The position numbers were made by a program, and so were the translations under genes. A DNA stretch of 64,000 nucleotides from Adlercreutzia rubneri (lineage in GTDB: Bacteria > Actinomycetota > Coriobacteriia > Coriobacteriales > Eggerthellaceae): assembly GCF_009755265.1 (NCBI RefSeq), contig NZ_WPOO01000004.1, positions 62,001 to 126,000 of the forward strand. Direction: 5' to 3'. The notes under the pieces are model-generated. The model searched no databases. It saw only the letters and a program-made list of their open reading frames with translations, and was not told where the DNA came from. Shown here piece after piece: positions 16,499-24,354 of the stretch. Numbering within the stretch: the stretch's first letter is position 1; the number at the start of each line of letters is the position of its first letter.

Positions 16499-17002
16499 TT
16501 ACACGGTTTCGTCGCTGAGTTGCTGTAGCAGCGCAGCATATCGAAATATTGCCGAAAGTGAGTACATAATAGCAGAAAAGGCTAGCATACCGATGTTGAT
16601 ATTCAGAGTTGGCTCAGCAACTCCATTGTTTGCGACCATGCCGAAGCCAATTTCTGGCGCTGGTTCAAAAATGAAACCTATTGAAATCAGGAAATCAAGA
16701 ATGACAACCGCCAAAGCAATAACTGCAATTGTCTGCAAACGGTCAGCTTGAGAACTCGAAAACGGCGCATCTTCTCTACCTACGCCGTCAAACAATTTGG
16801 TCAAATTCCACAATATAAGAACGACGAAAGCGCCATACAATACTGCATACAGCACAGCATTTATCGCACCAGCACCGCCATTCAACCACCCCATGAGCAA
16901 CGTTGCCACAACCACGATCCAGAATATCGAAAGAACAATTGTTGCGACCAGAAAACATAGCTTCAGCGCCTTGCATGTTCTTTTCAACTTTCTTAGCGCC
17001 AT
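16499..17002 (-). CDS. DUF2975-like four-helix membrane protein
   Basis: A membrane protein of about 167 residues with four predicted helices (cores FLVATIVLSIFWIVVVATLL, AVLYAVLYGAFVVLILW, IAVIALAVVILDFLISIGFI, IGMLAFSAIMYSLSAI). Base composition is clearly AT-richer than the surrounding genome, suggesting transfer. I chose the ATG at 17002; the frame is open to a TTG at 17152, but that region overlaps the small peptide gene at 17101-17187 in another frame, and no ribosome-binding site supports it. A GTG at about residue -10 is also possible. An XRE gene follows after 10 bp, the usual DUF2975 partner. Confidence 0.65.
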   Translation of the reverse strand: MALRKLKRTCKALKLCFLVATIVLSIFWIVVVATLLMGWLNGGAGAINAVLYAVLYGAFVVLILWNLTKLFDGVGREDAPFSSSQADRLQTIAVIALAVVILDFLISIGFIFEPAPEIGFGMVANNGVAEPTLNINIGMLAFSAIMYSLSAIFRYAALLQQLSDETV

Positions 17003-17100
17003 TATTAAGCCAAAATCACTAGATTCTTTCACAATTCCCCATTCTTCAGATGACGCGGCAACCGGCGCATTGCTGCCAATTGCCGCATCTTCGTACGTCT

Positions 17101-17187
17101 TTACAGACCAATTTTGAGACAAACAGTGCCCGGAGGTCCAATGAAATAGCAAACGCTCTGCGGCTCGATATCGCTATAGAACAGCAT
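17101..17187 (-). CDS. 28-residue peptide, candidate RiPP precursor
   Basis: Begins 16 bp after the stop of the radical SAM/SPASM gene. The ATG at 17187 is preceded by AAAGGAGGTGGAGT, almost the perfect anti-16S complement, far stronger than most sites in this window. The peptide starts MLFYSDIEPQSVCYFIG and ends GPPGTVCLKIGL, with cysteines at positions 13 and 23 and a central Gly-Pro-Pro-Gly. Codon choice is ordinary for the genome. The juxtaposition with a peptide-modifying maturase suggests a substrate for thioether or other cross-linking. Alternative: a frameshifted N-terminus of the following membrane gene, whose frame is open over the same bases. Confidence 0.45.
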   Translation of the reverse strand: MLFYSDIEPQSVCYFIGPPGTVCLKIGL

Positions 17188-17203
17188 ACTCCACCTCCTT
17201 TCT

Positions 17204-18529
17204 TTAGTTGCGGGCTAGCATGGCCTCAAAAAGCAGACGGTAGAACGTCCGCACGAGGGAACAATAGGGATCGCGGGCCTCGACGTCGCCCGTGGCGAAA
17301 TAGGCGCGAGCGCGGCAACCACCCCCGCACAGATAGCGGATGTCGCAGTCGGCGCAGGCGCCCAGCTCGGCCACGCGGGGCGCAGGGGCATGGCGCGCGG
17401 CCAAGCAGCCGGAGTCTTCCAAAAGCGATCCCAAGCTAAACGCCTCATCGTGCATCATGTGGCACGGGAATACCTCACCATCGGCCGATACGCTTACCAT
17501 GGTGCATCCCGCCCCGCAGCCGCACGTCGTCGTCAAGCGCGTGCTCACCGGCGTGTCGGACAACACGGGCACCCCGTCGCGCGACAGGGCCAGCGTTGCC
17601 TGCGCCAAACGCTCGAGTGCCGCATCGTCAGGAAGAACCGCTGACAGATCCTCGTTTTCCACGGGTGCGGACAGCAGGCTGAAGTTCATGGTGGCCCCCA
17701 GCGAGTCGGCCAAAGCCACGTACTCACCCAGGGCATCGATGTTGCCGCCGTGGGCCGTCGGAATGATGTGGGGCTGAATGCCCGCCTCGCGAATCATCTT
17801 CACCGCCGCTACCAAGCGGTCGAACAGCGGCTCGCGGCGGATGACGGGCGCCGCTTCGGCATTGGGCCCGTCGAAGGACACCGAAACGCGACCCACGTAG
17901 GGCGCGATGTCGGCGAGCTTCTCCGGCGTGACGGCCGTGCCGTTGGTGAGCACGTCCACCGAGTCGATGCCGCGTTCGCGCGCGTAGGCGACAATGGCGG
18001 GCAAATCGTCGCGCAGGAAGGGCTCGCCACCGGAGATGACCAGGTGCTGACAGCCGGCATCGGCCAAGGCGTCGATGATGCCCCGCAACTCGTCCAGCGT
18101 CAGGTCGCGCCGGGCGTTGCGGGCGTCCACCGCCGAGTAGCAGCCGATGCAGTTCAAGTTGCAATGGTGGGTGACATGCAGGTACGCCGACTGCAGCGGC
18201 GCGGGCACAGCGGACGCGGACGGCGCGGATGCAGCCGCAGCGGCATTCCCAGCCCCGACGCCTTCCGCACGTTCGACGCCTTCCACGCCTTTCCCCAATG
18301 TTACGTCGTCGGCCTCCACATCTTCCACGACAAAGCCGCCACGGCGCAAATGGGCGGGCAAATCCGCATTCACCGCAGCGACCTCTGCCTCGGGCACGTC
18401 CTCGGCGAACATGCGGTGGCACACGGCGGCGCCTTCGGGAGTCAGGCCGATAACATAGCCAGTCGCGGTGTTGCCGATCATGGGGATGGAAAAGGGAGCG
18501 TGCTCCACTACGTTAGGGCCGAACCTCAC
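17204..18529 (-). CDS. Radical SAM/SPASM peptide-maturase-like protein
   Basis: A 441-residue protein. Residues 1-~75 resemble a PqqD-like RiPP-recognition region (GYVIGLTPEGAAVCHRM). After an alanine-rich linker the radical SAM core begins with CNLNCIGCY at about residues 123-131 (CxxxCxxC) and continues with ISGGEPFLR. The C-terminal SPASM region has many cysteines (CGCGAGCTMVS, FPCHMMHDEAF, CADCDIRYLCGGGCRARAYF, DPYC), enough for two auxiliary 4Fe-4S clusters. Such proteins modify ribosomal peptides or carry out sulfatase-type maturation; the N-terminal region favours a peptide substrate. The GTG start at 18529 has GAGGAG six bases upstream. The downstream 28-codon ORF is the obvious substrate candidate. 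Confidence 0.88.
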   Translation of the reverse strand: MRFGPNVVEHAPFSIPMIGNTATGYVIGLTPEGAAVCHRMFAEDVPEAEVAAVNADLPAHLRRGGFVVEDVEADDVTLGKGVEGVERAEGVGAGNAAAAASAPSASAVPAPLQSAYLHVTHHCNLNCIGCYSAVDARNARRDLTLDELRGIIDALADAGCQHLVISGGEPFLRDDLPAIVAYARERGIDSVDVLTNGTAVTPEKLADIAPYVGRVSVSFDGPNAEAAPVIRREPLFDRLVAAVKMIREAGIQPHIIPTAHGGNIDALGEYVALADSLGATMNFSLLSAPVENEDLSAVLPDDAALERLAQATLALSRDGVPVLSDTPVSTRLTTTCGCGAGCTMVSVSADGEVFPCHMMHDEAFSLGSLLEDSGCLAARHAPAPRVAELGACADCDIRYLCGGGCRARAYFATGDVEARDPYCSLVRTFYRLLFEAMLARN

Positions 18530-18670
18530 TGCACGCTCCTCTGCGCATCATGGGATAGTGCAGTTAGTATGCGGCAGACGCAAGACCTCGAATGCCGAAT
18601 ATGACATGATTTGCGGCGCATCTTAGCAGATGGCGCTATATTTCCCATGGTGCGCCAGGATTATTAGCCA

Positions 18671-18698
18671 TTAAAATGGCCCCTCCGAGGAGGGGCCG
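18671..18698 (-). terminator. Terminator downstream of htrA
   Basis: GGCCCCTC (18679-18686) pairs with GAGGGGCC (18691-18698); in the minus direction the stem is followed by ATTTTAAT. Fits the end of the htrA transcript. Confidence 0.75.
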
Positions 18699-18757
18699 AG
18701 ATTGATCGAGCTGTGACGTGGACGCAGTGAGCGGCACACGCCCACGCGTCACGCCGG

Positions 18758-20341
18758 TTAGCGCTGGCGGCCGCCGAAGAGGTCTTCCAGGCTGTAGCCG
18801 TTCATCGACTGCTCCTGGCTCTGCTGCTCCTGCTTGGCCTTTTGGCTGGCGGAGTCGTCGCCCAGGGTCACCTGCACCTCTTTCTCCTGGCCACCGCTGT
18901 TCACCGTGAGGGTGACGGTGTCGCCGGGGTTCTTGGTACGCACGTCCAGCATGAGGTCGGAAGCCGACTCAACCGCCTGTCCATCGAAGGCAGTGACGAT
19001 GTCGCCAGGCACGATGCCCGCCGCAGCCGCACCGGAGTCGGGGGTGACGGCGGCCACGTAGGCGCCGGTGTCGACGGGCAGCCCGTAGCGAGACGCCGTC
19101 GCCGCGCTCACCGTGGAGAGGCTCACGCCGAGCTGGGCGTGGGTCGGCGTCTCACCGGCGATGATCTGCTGGGCCAAGTTGATGGCGTAGTTCACGGGAA
19201 TGGCGAAGCCGACGCCGGAGTAGTTGCCGGAGTACGAGGTGATCAGCGTGTTGATGCCGATGAGCTTGCCCTCGTCATCCACGAGCGCGCCGCCGGAGTT
19301 GCCGGGGTTGATGGCCGCGTCGGTCTGGATCATGTTCGGGTAAATGGTAATCTCCCCCGTGCCGCCGGACTGCATCGATTCCTGGGCGTCCATAATCTGG
19401 GAGCGGCTCGTGGCAGATACGATGCCCGTGGCCACCGACTGCTCCAAGCCGAAGGGGCTGCCCAACGTCATAACCCACTCGCCGATGGTCAGGTTGTCGG
19501 AGTCGCCAAGCTCCATAACCGTAAGACCGCTGGCGTCCTTGGCCTTCAGCACGGCCACATCGGAGGAGGGATCGGTGCCCACGAGATCGGCCTCGTAGGT
19601 CTCTCCGGCGACCATGACCTCGTAGGCGCTGCCGCCTTCCACCACATGGTTGTTGGTGATGATGTAGCCATCCTCGGTCAGCACGACGCCAGATCCCTGG
19701 GAATAGGCCACCAGATCGCCCGACCCGTCGCCCTGGCCACCGTACTGGTAGCCGAAGTACTGGCTCATCGCGTCATTCTGAGAAGCCTCGGCGTACACCG
19801 TGATGGCGGCCACAGAGGGCAAGCACTTCGCGGACACGGCCTCGGCCAACGTCGGATCCTCGCTGGGCGCGATGACCGTCGTCTCGCCGGTGGAGGGATC
19901 GGTGACAACTGTTGAGGCACCCGAGTTAGAACCGTCCGGAATCATCGCGCCCACAATGCCCCAGACGCCGAAGGCGAGCACGCAGGCCACGAGCGCGCCG
20001 GCGAAGGCGATAAGGAAGGTCTTACCGCCGTTGCCCTTGGGAGCCGCATGCTGGGCATGCATCGACACGGGCTCGGCCTCGTAGGTTTGTTGGCCGTAAG
20101 GCTGGGCGGCGGAATGCTGCGCGGAGCCGGAAGTCTGCTGGGCTCCATAGCCGTAGGACTGCTGAGCGCCATAGCCTGCCTGGCCCGCATAAGCTTGCTG
20201 ACCACCGTAAGGCTGGGTGCCCTGGGAACTGTAGGGCGCAGGCTGGGTCGGCTGCAGCGGCACAGGCTGCTGCGAGGCAGGGTTCTGGCCTCCCGAGGCG
20301 GAATCGCCCGAGGGCACAGGAGTGGTATTGGAATCAGTCAT
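18758..20341 (-). CDS. htrA: HtrA/DegP-type serine protease with PDZ domain
   Basis: A membrane-anchored quality-control protease of 527 residues. A Gln/Tyr/Ala-rich cytoplasmic N-terminus (residues 1-107) precedes one membrane helix (108-132). The trypsin-like domain shows the full triad: His in TNNHVVEGG, Asp in SSDVAVLKA and Ser in NPGNSGGALVD. A PDZ domain follows (GIVPGDIVTAFDGQAV). The extracytoplasmic C-terminus ends GYSLEDLFGGRQR. The layout is that of actinobacterial HtrA. It stands alone, with its own promoter region (20342-20600) and terminator. Confidence 0.95.
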   Translation of the reverse strand: MTDSNTTPVPSGDSASGGQNPASQQPVPLQPTQPAPYSSQGTQPYGGQQAYAGQAGYGAQQSYGYGAQQTSGSAQHSAAQPYGQQTYEAEPVSMHAQHAAPKGNGGKTFLIAFAGALVACVLAFGVWGIVGAMIPDGSNSGASTVVTDPSTGETTVIAPSEDPTLAEAVSAKCLPSVAAITVYAEASQNDAMSQYFGYQYGGQGDGSGDLVAYSQGSGVVLTEDGYIITNNHVVEGGSAYEVMVAGETYEADLVGTDPSSDVAVLKAKDASGLTVMELGDSDNLTIGEWVMTLGSPFGLEQSVATGIVSATSRSQIMDAQESMQSGGTGEITIYPNMIQTDAAINPGNSGGALVDDEGKLIGINTLITSYSGNYSGVGFAIPVNYAINLAQQIIAGETPTHAQLGVSLSTVSAATASRYGLPVDTGAYVAAVTPDSGAAAAGIVPGDIVTAFDGQAVESASDLMLDVRTKNPGDTVTLTVNSGGQEKEVQVTLGDDSASQKAKQEQQSQEQSMNGYSLEDLFGGRQR

Positions 20342-20447
20342 GGAAGGCTCCTTCGAGTGAGGTTGTCCTTATGTGCGCCAAACCTTAGCACGCCCTAGAA
20401 CTTCTCAACCGTTATGGCAACCCTTCGTCACGCTTGCGTCACAGAGA

Positions 20448-20463
20448 TACACCAATCGGTGTA
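20448..20463. promoter_or_regulatory. Inverted repeat upstream of htrA
   Basis: TACACC-AATC-GGTGTA is a perfect 6+4+6 inverted repeat about 110 bp upstream of the htrA start. A nearby pair of GTCAC strings (20427-20441) may add to it. A regulator-binding role is inferred only from symmetry and position. Confidence 0.3.
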
Positions 20464-20602
20464 CGCGCACCAGCCGCTGCGGAGATGCAACGACGCACGC
20501 CGACCGTGCATGGGCCACCGCACCCCGCGCCGGCCGCCGCCGAGCCGCTTTCGAGCCGTCTTCGAGCCACCCTCGAGGCGATGCGAGAACGCAAGCGAGC
20601 GC

Positions 20603-21376
20603 CTAGTCGCGATCGTAATTCGCCAGAAACGCGCGGGTGCGATCGTGCTGGGGGTTGTTGATGACCTCGCTAGCCGGCCCCTGCTCCACGATGACACCGC
20701 CGTCCATGAAGATGAGGTGATCGGCCACATCGCGGGCGAAGCCCATCTCATGGGTGACGATGACCATGGTCATGTGCTCGGCCGCCAGATCGCGGATGAC
20801 CTTCAGCACCTCGCGGGTCAACTCCGGATCCAACGCGCTCGTGGGCTCGTCGAAGAACAGCACGTCCGGGTTCATGGCCATGGCCCGGGCGATGGCCACA
20901 CGCTGCTGCTGACCGCCGGATAGGTCGCACGGCACCATCGATTCCTTGTCCGCCAGGCCCATGCGGGCCAGAAGCTCGCGACCGCGAGCGAGGGCCTCGT
21001 CCTTCGGCATCTTCTGCACGCAGATGAGCGCATCGGTGACGTTCTGCAGCACGGTGTAGTGCGGGAACAGGTTGAAATTCTGGAACACGAGCCCGAAACG
21101 AGTCTTTGCGGCGGCGATGACGTCCTTGCCCCCGTACACAGCGCGCCCCGCGGCATCGTTGGCGCACACCGTGAGATCGCCGTAGGAAAGATCGCCCGAA
21201 TCAAGGGTTTCTAACAGCGTCATGCAACGCAGAAGCGTCGACTTGCCGCCGCCCGAGGGCCCGATGATGGCCAGCACATCGCCGGCATTCACCGTCAGCG
21301 AAATGTCCTTCAGAACCTCGTTGTTCCCAAACGCCTTCTTACCGTTGGTGAGGCTTACGACCGCTTTGCTTTCCAT
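20603..21376 (-). CDS. Polar amino-acid ABC transporter, ATPase
   Basis: The GlnQ/HisP-type ATP-binding subunit, 257 residues. Walker A GPSGGGKST, signature LSGGQQQRVAIARA and Walker B VLFFDEPTSALD are all intact, followed by the switch His in VTHEMGF. I chose the ATG at 21376 (MESKAVVSLTNG) because AGGAGG is six bases upstream; the frame extends further without a site. Third gene of a unit transcribed from the binding protein (22168-23016) through the permease (21387-22046), ten bases apart from the latter. Confidence 0.93.
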   Translation of the reverse strand: MESKAVVSLTNGKKAFGNNEVLKDISLTVNAGDVLAIIGPSGGGKSTLLRCMTLLETLDSGDLSYGDLTVCANDAAGRAVYGGKDVIAAAKTRFGLVFQNFNLFPHYTVLQNVTDALICVQKMPKDEALARGRELLARMGLADKESMVPCDLSGGQQQRVAIARAMAMNPDVLFFDEPTSALDPELTREVLKVIRDLAAEHMTMVIVTHEMGFARDVADHLIFMDGGVIVEQGPASEVINNPQHDRTRAFLANYDRD

Positions 21377-21386
21377 GAAACGCCTC

Positions 21387-22046
21387 CTAGTCGTGGTAAT
21401 AATCGAGACGCTTCTCGACACGGTTCAGGATGAATTCGATGAGCAGGCAGAACACCCAGTAGATGAGAGCCGCGATGGCGTAGGGAACCATGGACACCTC
21501 GCTGGCGGCCAGGGCCTTCGCAGCGGAGAACATCTCCATGATGCCGAGCACGAACGCGAGCGACGTGTCTTTCACCAGCGTGATGACCTCGTTGCCCATA
21601 GCCGGCAGAATACGCTTGATGACCTGGGGAAGCACAATCTTCATGAAGGTCTGGGCTTTGGTGTAGCCCAGTACCTCGGCCGCCTCGTACTGACCACGCG
21701 GAATAGACTGGATGCCCGAACGATAGATTTCAGCGAAGTAGGCGGCGTAATTCAGGATGAAGCCGATAGCGCAGGCCCAGAACTTCCAATCACTGCCCAT
21801 GTTCAGGCCGAAGATGTAGTAAGGCCCGAACATGATGGCCATGAGCTGCAGCATAAGCGGCGTGCCGCGCAGGATGGAGATGTAAAGCTGCGCCAGCCAC
21901 GCCAGCGGCTTAAACTTGCTCATGCGCGCCAGAGCGACCACCACGCCCAAAGGCAGCGAGCCCACCAGCGTGATGAGGAAGATCTCCGCCGTCAGGGCGA
22001 AACCTTCCATGAGAATCCCCATCATGACCGAGAATTCCATCTCCAC
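21387..22046 (-). CDS. Polar amino-acid ABC transporter, permease
   Basis: A HisM/GlnP-type inner-membrane permease, 219 residues, about five helices. The EAA loop that docks the ATPase is visible as YEAAEVLGYTKAQTFMKIVLP, and ILRGTPLMLQL near residue 60 is family-typical. A single permease implies a homodimer. The gene sits between the binding protein and the ATPase; a hairpin separates it from the former. Confidence 0.93.
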   Translation of the reverse strand: MEMEFSVMMGILMEGFALTAEIFLITLVGSLPLGVVVALARMSKFKPLAWLAQLYISILRGTPLMLQLMAIMFGPYYIFGLNMGSDWKFWACAIGFILNYAAYFAEIYRSGIQSIPRGQYEAAEVLGYTKAQTFMKIVLPQVIKRILPAMGNEVITLVKDTSLAFVLGIMEMFSAAKALAASEVSMVPYAIAALIYWVFCLLIEFILNRVEKRLDYYHD

Positions 22047-22079
22047 GTCCTCTCATCGTCGCTCTTAAACCCACAAGAA

Positions 22080-22104
22080 GGGCAAGGCCCCAAGAGCCTC
22101 GCCC
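22080..22104. terminator. Intercistronic hairpin between binding protein and permease
   Basis: GGGCAAGGC pairs with GCCTCGCCC (one internal mismatch), with a T-rich run on the plus strand side and CTTCTTG on the minus strand side. In binding-protein operons such hairpins commonly stabilise or partly terminate the transcript so that the lipoprotein is made in excess. Confidence 0.5.
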
Positions 22105-22139
22105 TCCCTTTTAATTAAATTCTCCCTGACTCCGGGATG

Positions 22140-22160
22140 CGCCCAAGGAAGTCAGCGAGG
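22140..22160 (-). repeat. Structured 3' repeat, family A, truncated copy
   Basis: Only the conserved end is present; on the minus strand it reads CCTCGCTGACTTCCTTGGGC. It lies just after the binding-protein stop. Longer copies are at 31856, 46744 and 62455. Confidence 0.7.
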
Positions 22161-22167
22161 TTGTTAA

Positions 22168-23016
22168 TTAATCTACCAGCACCCAGTTGTCGATGGAGAT
22201 ACCGTACTCGCCCCACTTCTCGCACAGCTTGGCGATGGTGCCGTCGTCGTACATCTCCTTCAGCGTCTTGTTCACCGCATCGATCATGGCCGTATCGCCG
22301 TCCTTGGCGAAGCCCACGGCGTAGTTCTCGGTGGACAGCGGCTCAAGCTTCACGAACATGTCGGGCTTGGCAGCCATCTGGTAGTCGGCGATGGACAGGT
22401 CGCAGGCCACGGCATCCACCGCACCGGACTCCAGCTGCATGAAGGCGTTGTTGTAGTCGCCGATGGTCTGGGTCTTGCCGCCGGCGAAGGTGTCGGCCAG
22501 ATCCTTCTGGTCGCCCTCCAGCACGTCAAGGGCGGCGGAATCGACCTGGGTCATAACGTTCTTGTCGGCCAGATCATCCAGAGAGTTGATTCCCGAGTCC
22601 TTCTTCACGACAACGACCTGCTCGTTGTGCATGTAGGGCTTCGAGAACGCGTAGTCGGCCTCACGGCCCTCCATGGTAAAGCCGTTCCAGATGCAGTTGA
22701 TGGTACCCTGGTTCAGCAGCGCGTCCTTAGCATCCCAGTCGATGGCTTCAAGCTCGAGATTCCAACCATTGCGCGCGGCCACCTCGGTGGCCAGATCAAT
22801 GTCGAAGCCGGTCAGGTTGCCATCGTCGCCGATGAAGCCATAGGGCGGGTAAGCGTTGTCCAGGCCCACGATGAGCGTCGTGGCATCGGGGTTAGCGGCA
22901 GCGCCGTTGTCAGCCGCGTTGCTTGCCGCATCGTTCGAGCCCGAGCAGCCGGCCAGAAGCGCGGCCCCCAGGCACAGAGCCGCAGCCGCAGCGGCGATCT
23001 TCGTCAGTTTCTTCAT
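22168..23016 (-). CDS. Polar amino-acid ABC transporter, binding lipoprotein
   Basis: An extracytoplasmic solute-binding lipoprotein, 282 residues, of the SBP_bac_3 family. The signal peptide ends in the lipobox LLAGC with Cys 24. The family opening LIVGLDNAYPPYGFIGDDGN and GFDIDLATEVAAR is clear, and the C-terminal EMYDDGTIAKLCEKWGEYG is typical. The ligand is probably a polar or acidic amino acid; I cannot say which. It is followed by the permease and ATPase genes. Confidence 0.93.
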   Translation of the reverse strand: MKKLTKIAAAAAALCLGAALLAGCSGSNDAASNAADNGAAANPDATTLIVGLDNAYPPYGFIGDDGNLTGFDIDLATEVAARNGWNLELEAIDWDAKDALLNQGTINCIWNGFTMEGREADYAFSKPYMHNEQVVVVKKDSGINSLDDLADKNVMTQVDSAALDVLEGDQKDLADTFAGGKTQTIGDYNNAFMQLESGAVDAVACDLSIADYQMAAKPDMFVKLEPLSTENYAVGFAKDGDTAMIDAVNKTLKEMYDDGTIAKLCEKWGEYGISIDNWVLVD

Positions 23017-23099
23017 TCGGTCCTCCCTAAAAAGGTACGCCAGGGAAGTCTCTCGTCTTCCCCACTTTACTTCTTTACTGTGCTAAAGCACTAGAGCGT

Positions 23100-23126
23100 T
23101 GGCTAGTATAGCACAGACCAATGCAA
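23100..23126 (-). promoter_or_regulatory. Probable promoter of the amino-acid transporter unit
   Basis: On the minus strand TATACT (near 23109-23104) makes a good -10; the -35 is less clear. An inverted repeat GTGCT-AA-AGCAC at 23080-23091 lies just downstream and could be an operator. Confidence 0.35.
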
Positions 23127-23156
23127 TAAAAAGGGGCGAAAGCCACAGGTTCGCCC
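23127..23156 (-). terminator. Terminator of the mobBA/Fe-S unit
   Basis: On the minus strand GGGCGAA pairs with TTTCGCCC (23156-23134) and is followed by CTTTTTATTG. A classical intrinsic terminator seven bases after the Fe-S protein stop. Confidence 0.85.
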
Positions 23157-23163
23157 AAGGAAC

Positions 23164-24336
23164 CTACTTGTTCCGGTTGAACAGCTTGTTGCCCTTCTTA
23201 GCGGCGGAGATCTCCACGAGACGCGGCTCGAAATCGAACAGCTCCTTCATGGAGACGACAGGCACGATCTCGATGCACTTCTTCAGACAGGCGTCGGCGC
23301 ACAAATTGCACTGGACGCAGTCGGAAACCTGGAACTCCAAGTACGCCTTACCCTCGTCCGGGTGCCGATCCACCGCCTTGCGCAGCGCGTCGGTGGGACA
23401 GAACATGACGCACATACCGCAGCCGGAGCATTTCTCGACATCGATGGCGATGTCGCCGAAGATGCGCGTGAACATCTCGTCGACGACCGGCTCGTCCGGA
23501 TCGCCGATGCGGCTCATGGCATCCAGAATGGCGATGTTGCGCTCGGCCTCGATGGTGGGCATCTTGCCCGCACCGTTCTTCACGCCCAGCTTCTCCCGCA
23601 GCGACTGCTCCTGCTTCTGCAAATGAAGCTGCGTCAGCTTGTCGTTCACGACCTTCTCGGCCGCCGACTTCGCCACGTCCTTGGCGTAGTGGCCCGAGGA
23701 AGTGAAGAACTCGCGCCGGGCGGCGCCGACGGCCTTTCGCATGTCCTCCACCTGCACCGAAGCCGGGAACTCCGAGGTGCGCGTGATCTGCGCGTCCGAC
23801 CCCATGGCCTCGATGAGGGTGCGGGTCGATTCCACGGTATCGTCGATGGCGGGCACCGCGCCCCGGTACTTGCAGGTGCGGCAGTCACCGTCCACCAGGC
23901 AGATCTCGGGAATACCGCGGGCCACCAGTTCCACCAGCAGCTCTTCCTCCATGCGAGCAAGGCAGGGCACCACCGCGTACTTGTCGGGGTCGCCCACGTT
24001 GCGGGCCGCTTTGCGAGCGCAGGCGATGACCGTCAGGCCATCAGCCGCGTTGGTCGTCTCGGCCACAGCGCCGGCCAAGTCGTCGGGCATCGGATCCATG
24101 GGAACCAACGCCGAGGTAGGGCACACCGCCACGCAGGCCCCGCAGGCCACGCACGCCCCAGCGTCGATGTTCAGCTCGTTCTTCTCGATGGTGATGGCGT
24201 CGGCCAAACACGCGTCGACGCATTTGCGGCAGGAGGAGTGGCGGTTGCGCACAGCCACGCAGAACGTGGGGATCGTGATGATGGCCTTCGTCTCCAGGGC
24301 GTCCATCATCTCCATGATATCGTTCAAGTTCGGCAT
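23164..24336 (-). CDS. Multi-cluster 4Fe-4S ferredoxin-type protein
   Basis: A 390-residue cytoplasmic protein with four cysteine groups: SCRKCVDACLADAI and CVACGACVAVCPTSA near the N-terminus, CSGCGMCVMFCPTDA and CVQCNLCADACLKKC near the C-terminus. Further cysteines lie in a central domain (CLARMEEEL, DGDCRTCKYRG). The same architecture recurs in the protein at 53208-54422 beside the molybdoenzyme, and this copy follows the molybdenum-cofactor gene mobBA by 18 bp. I infer electron transfer or maturation for molybdoenzymes; the exact function is not known to me. AAAGGGG precedes the ATG by eight bases. Confidence 0.75.
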   Translation of the reverse strand: MPNLNDIMEMMDALETKAIITIPTFCVAVRNRHSSCRKCVDACLADAITIEKNELNIDAGACVACGACVAVCPTSALVPMDPMPDDLAGAVAETTNAADGLTVIACARKAARNVGDPDKYAVVPCLARMEEELLVELVARGIPEICLVDGDCRTCKYRGAVPAIDDTVESTRTLIEAMGSDAQITRTSEFPASVQVEDMRKAVGAARREFFTSSGHYAKDVAKSAAEKVVNDKLTQLHLQKQEQSLREKLGVKNGAGKMPTIEAERNIAILDAMSRIGDPDEPVVDEMFTRIFGDIAIDVEKCSGCGMCVMFCPTDALRKAVDRHPDEGKAYLEFQVSDCVQCNLCADACLKKCIEIVPVVSMKELFDFEPRLVEISAAKKGNKLFNRNK

Positions 24337-24354
24337 GGCGCGAACCCCTTTCTG

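Noticed and set aside
18526..18648. 40-codon ORF with three Cys upstream of the radical SAM gene, its TGA overlapping the GTG start
   Set aside because: Considered as a RiPP precursor. It lacks any ribosome-binding site and uses rare codons (CTA, ATA, AGG), so the 17101-17187 ORF is the better candidate.
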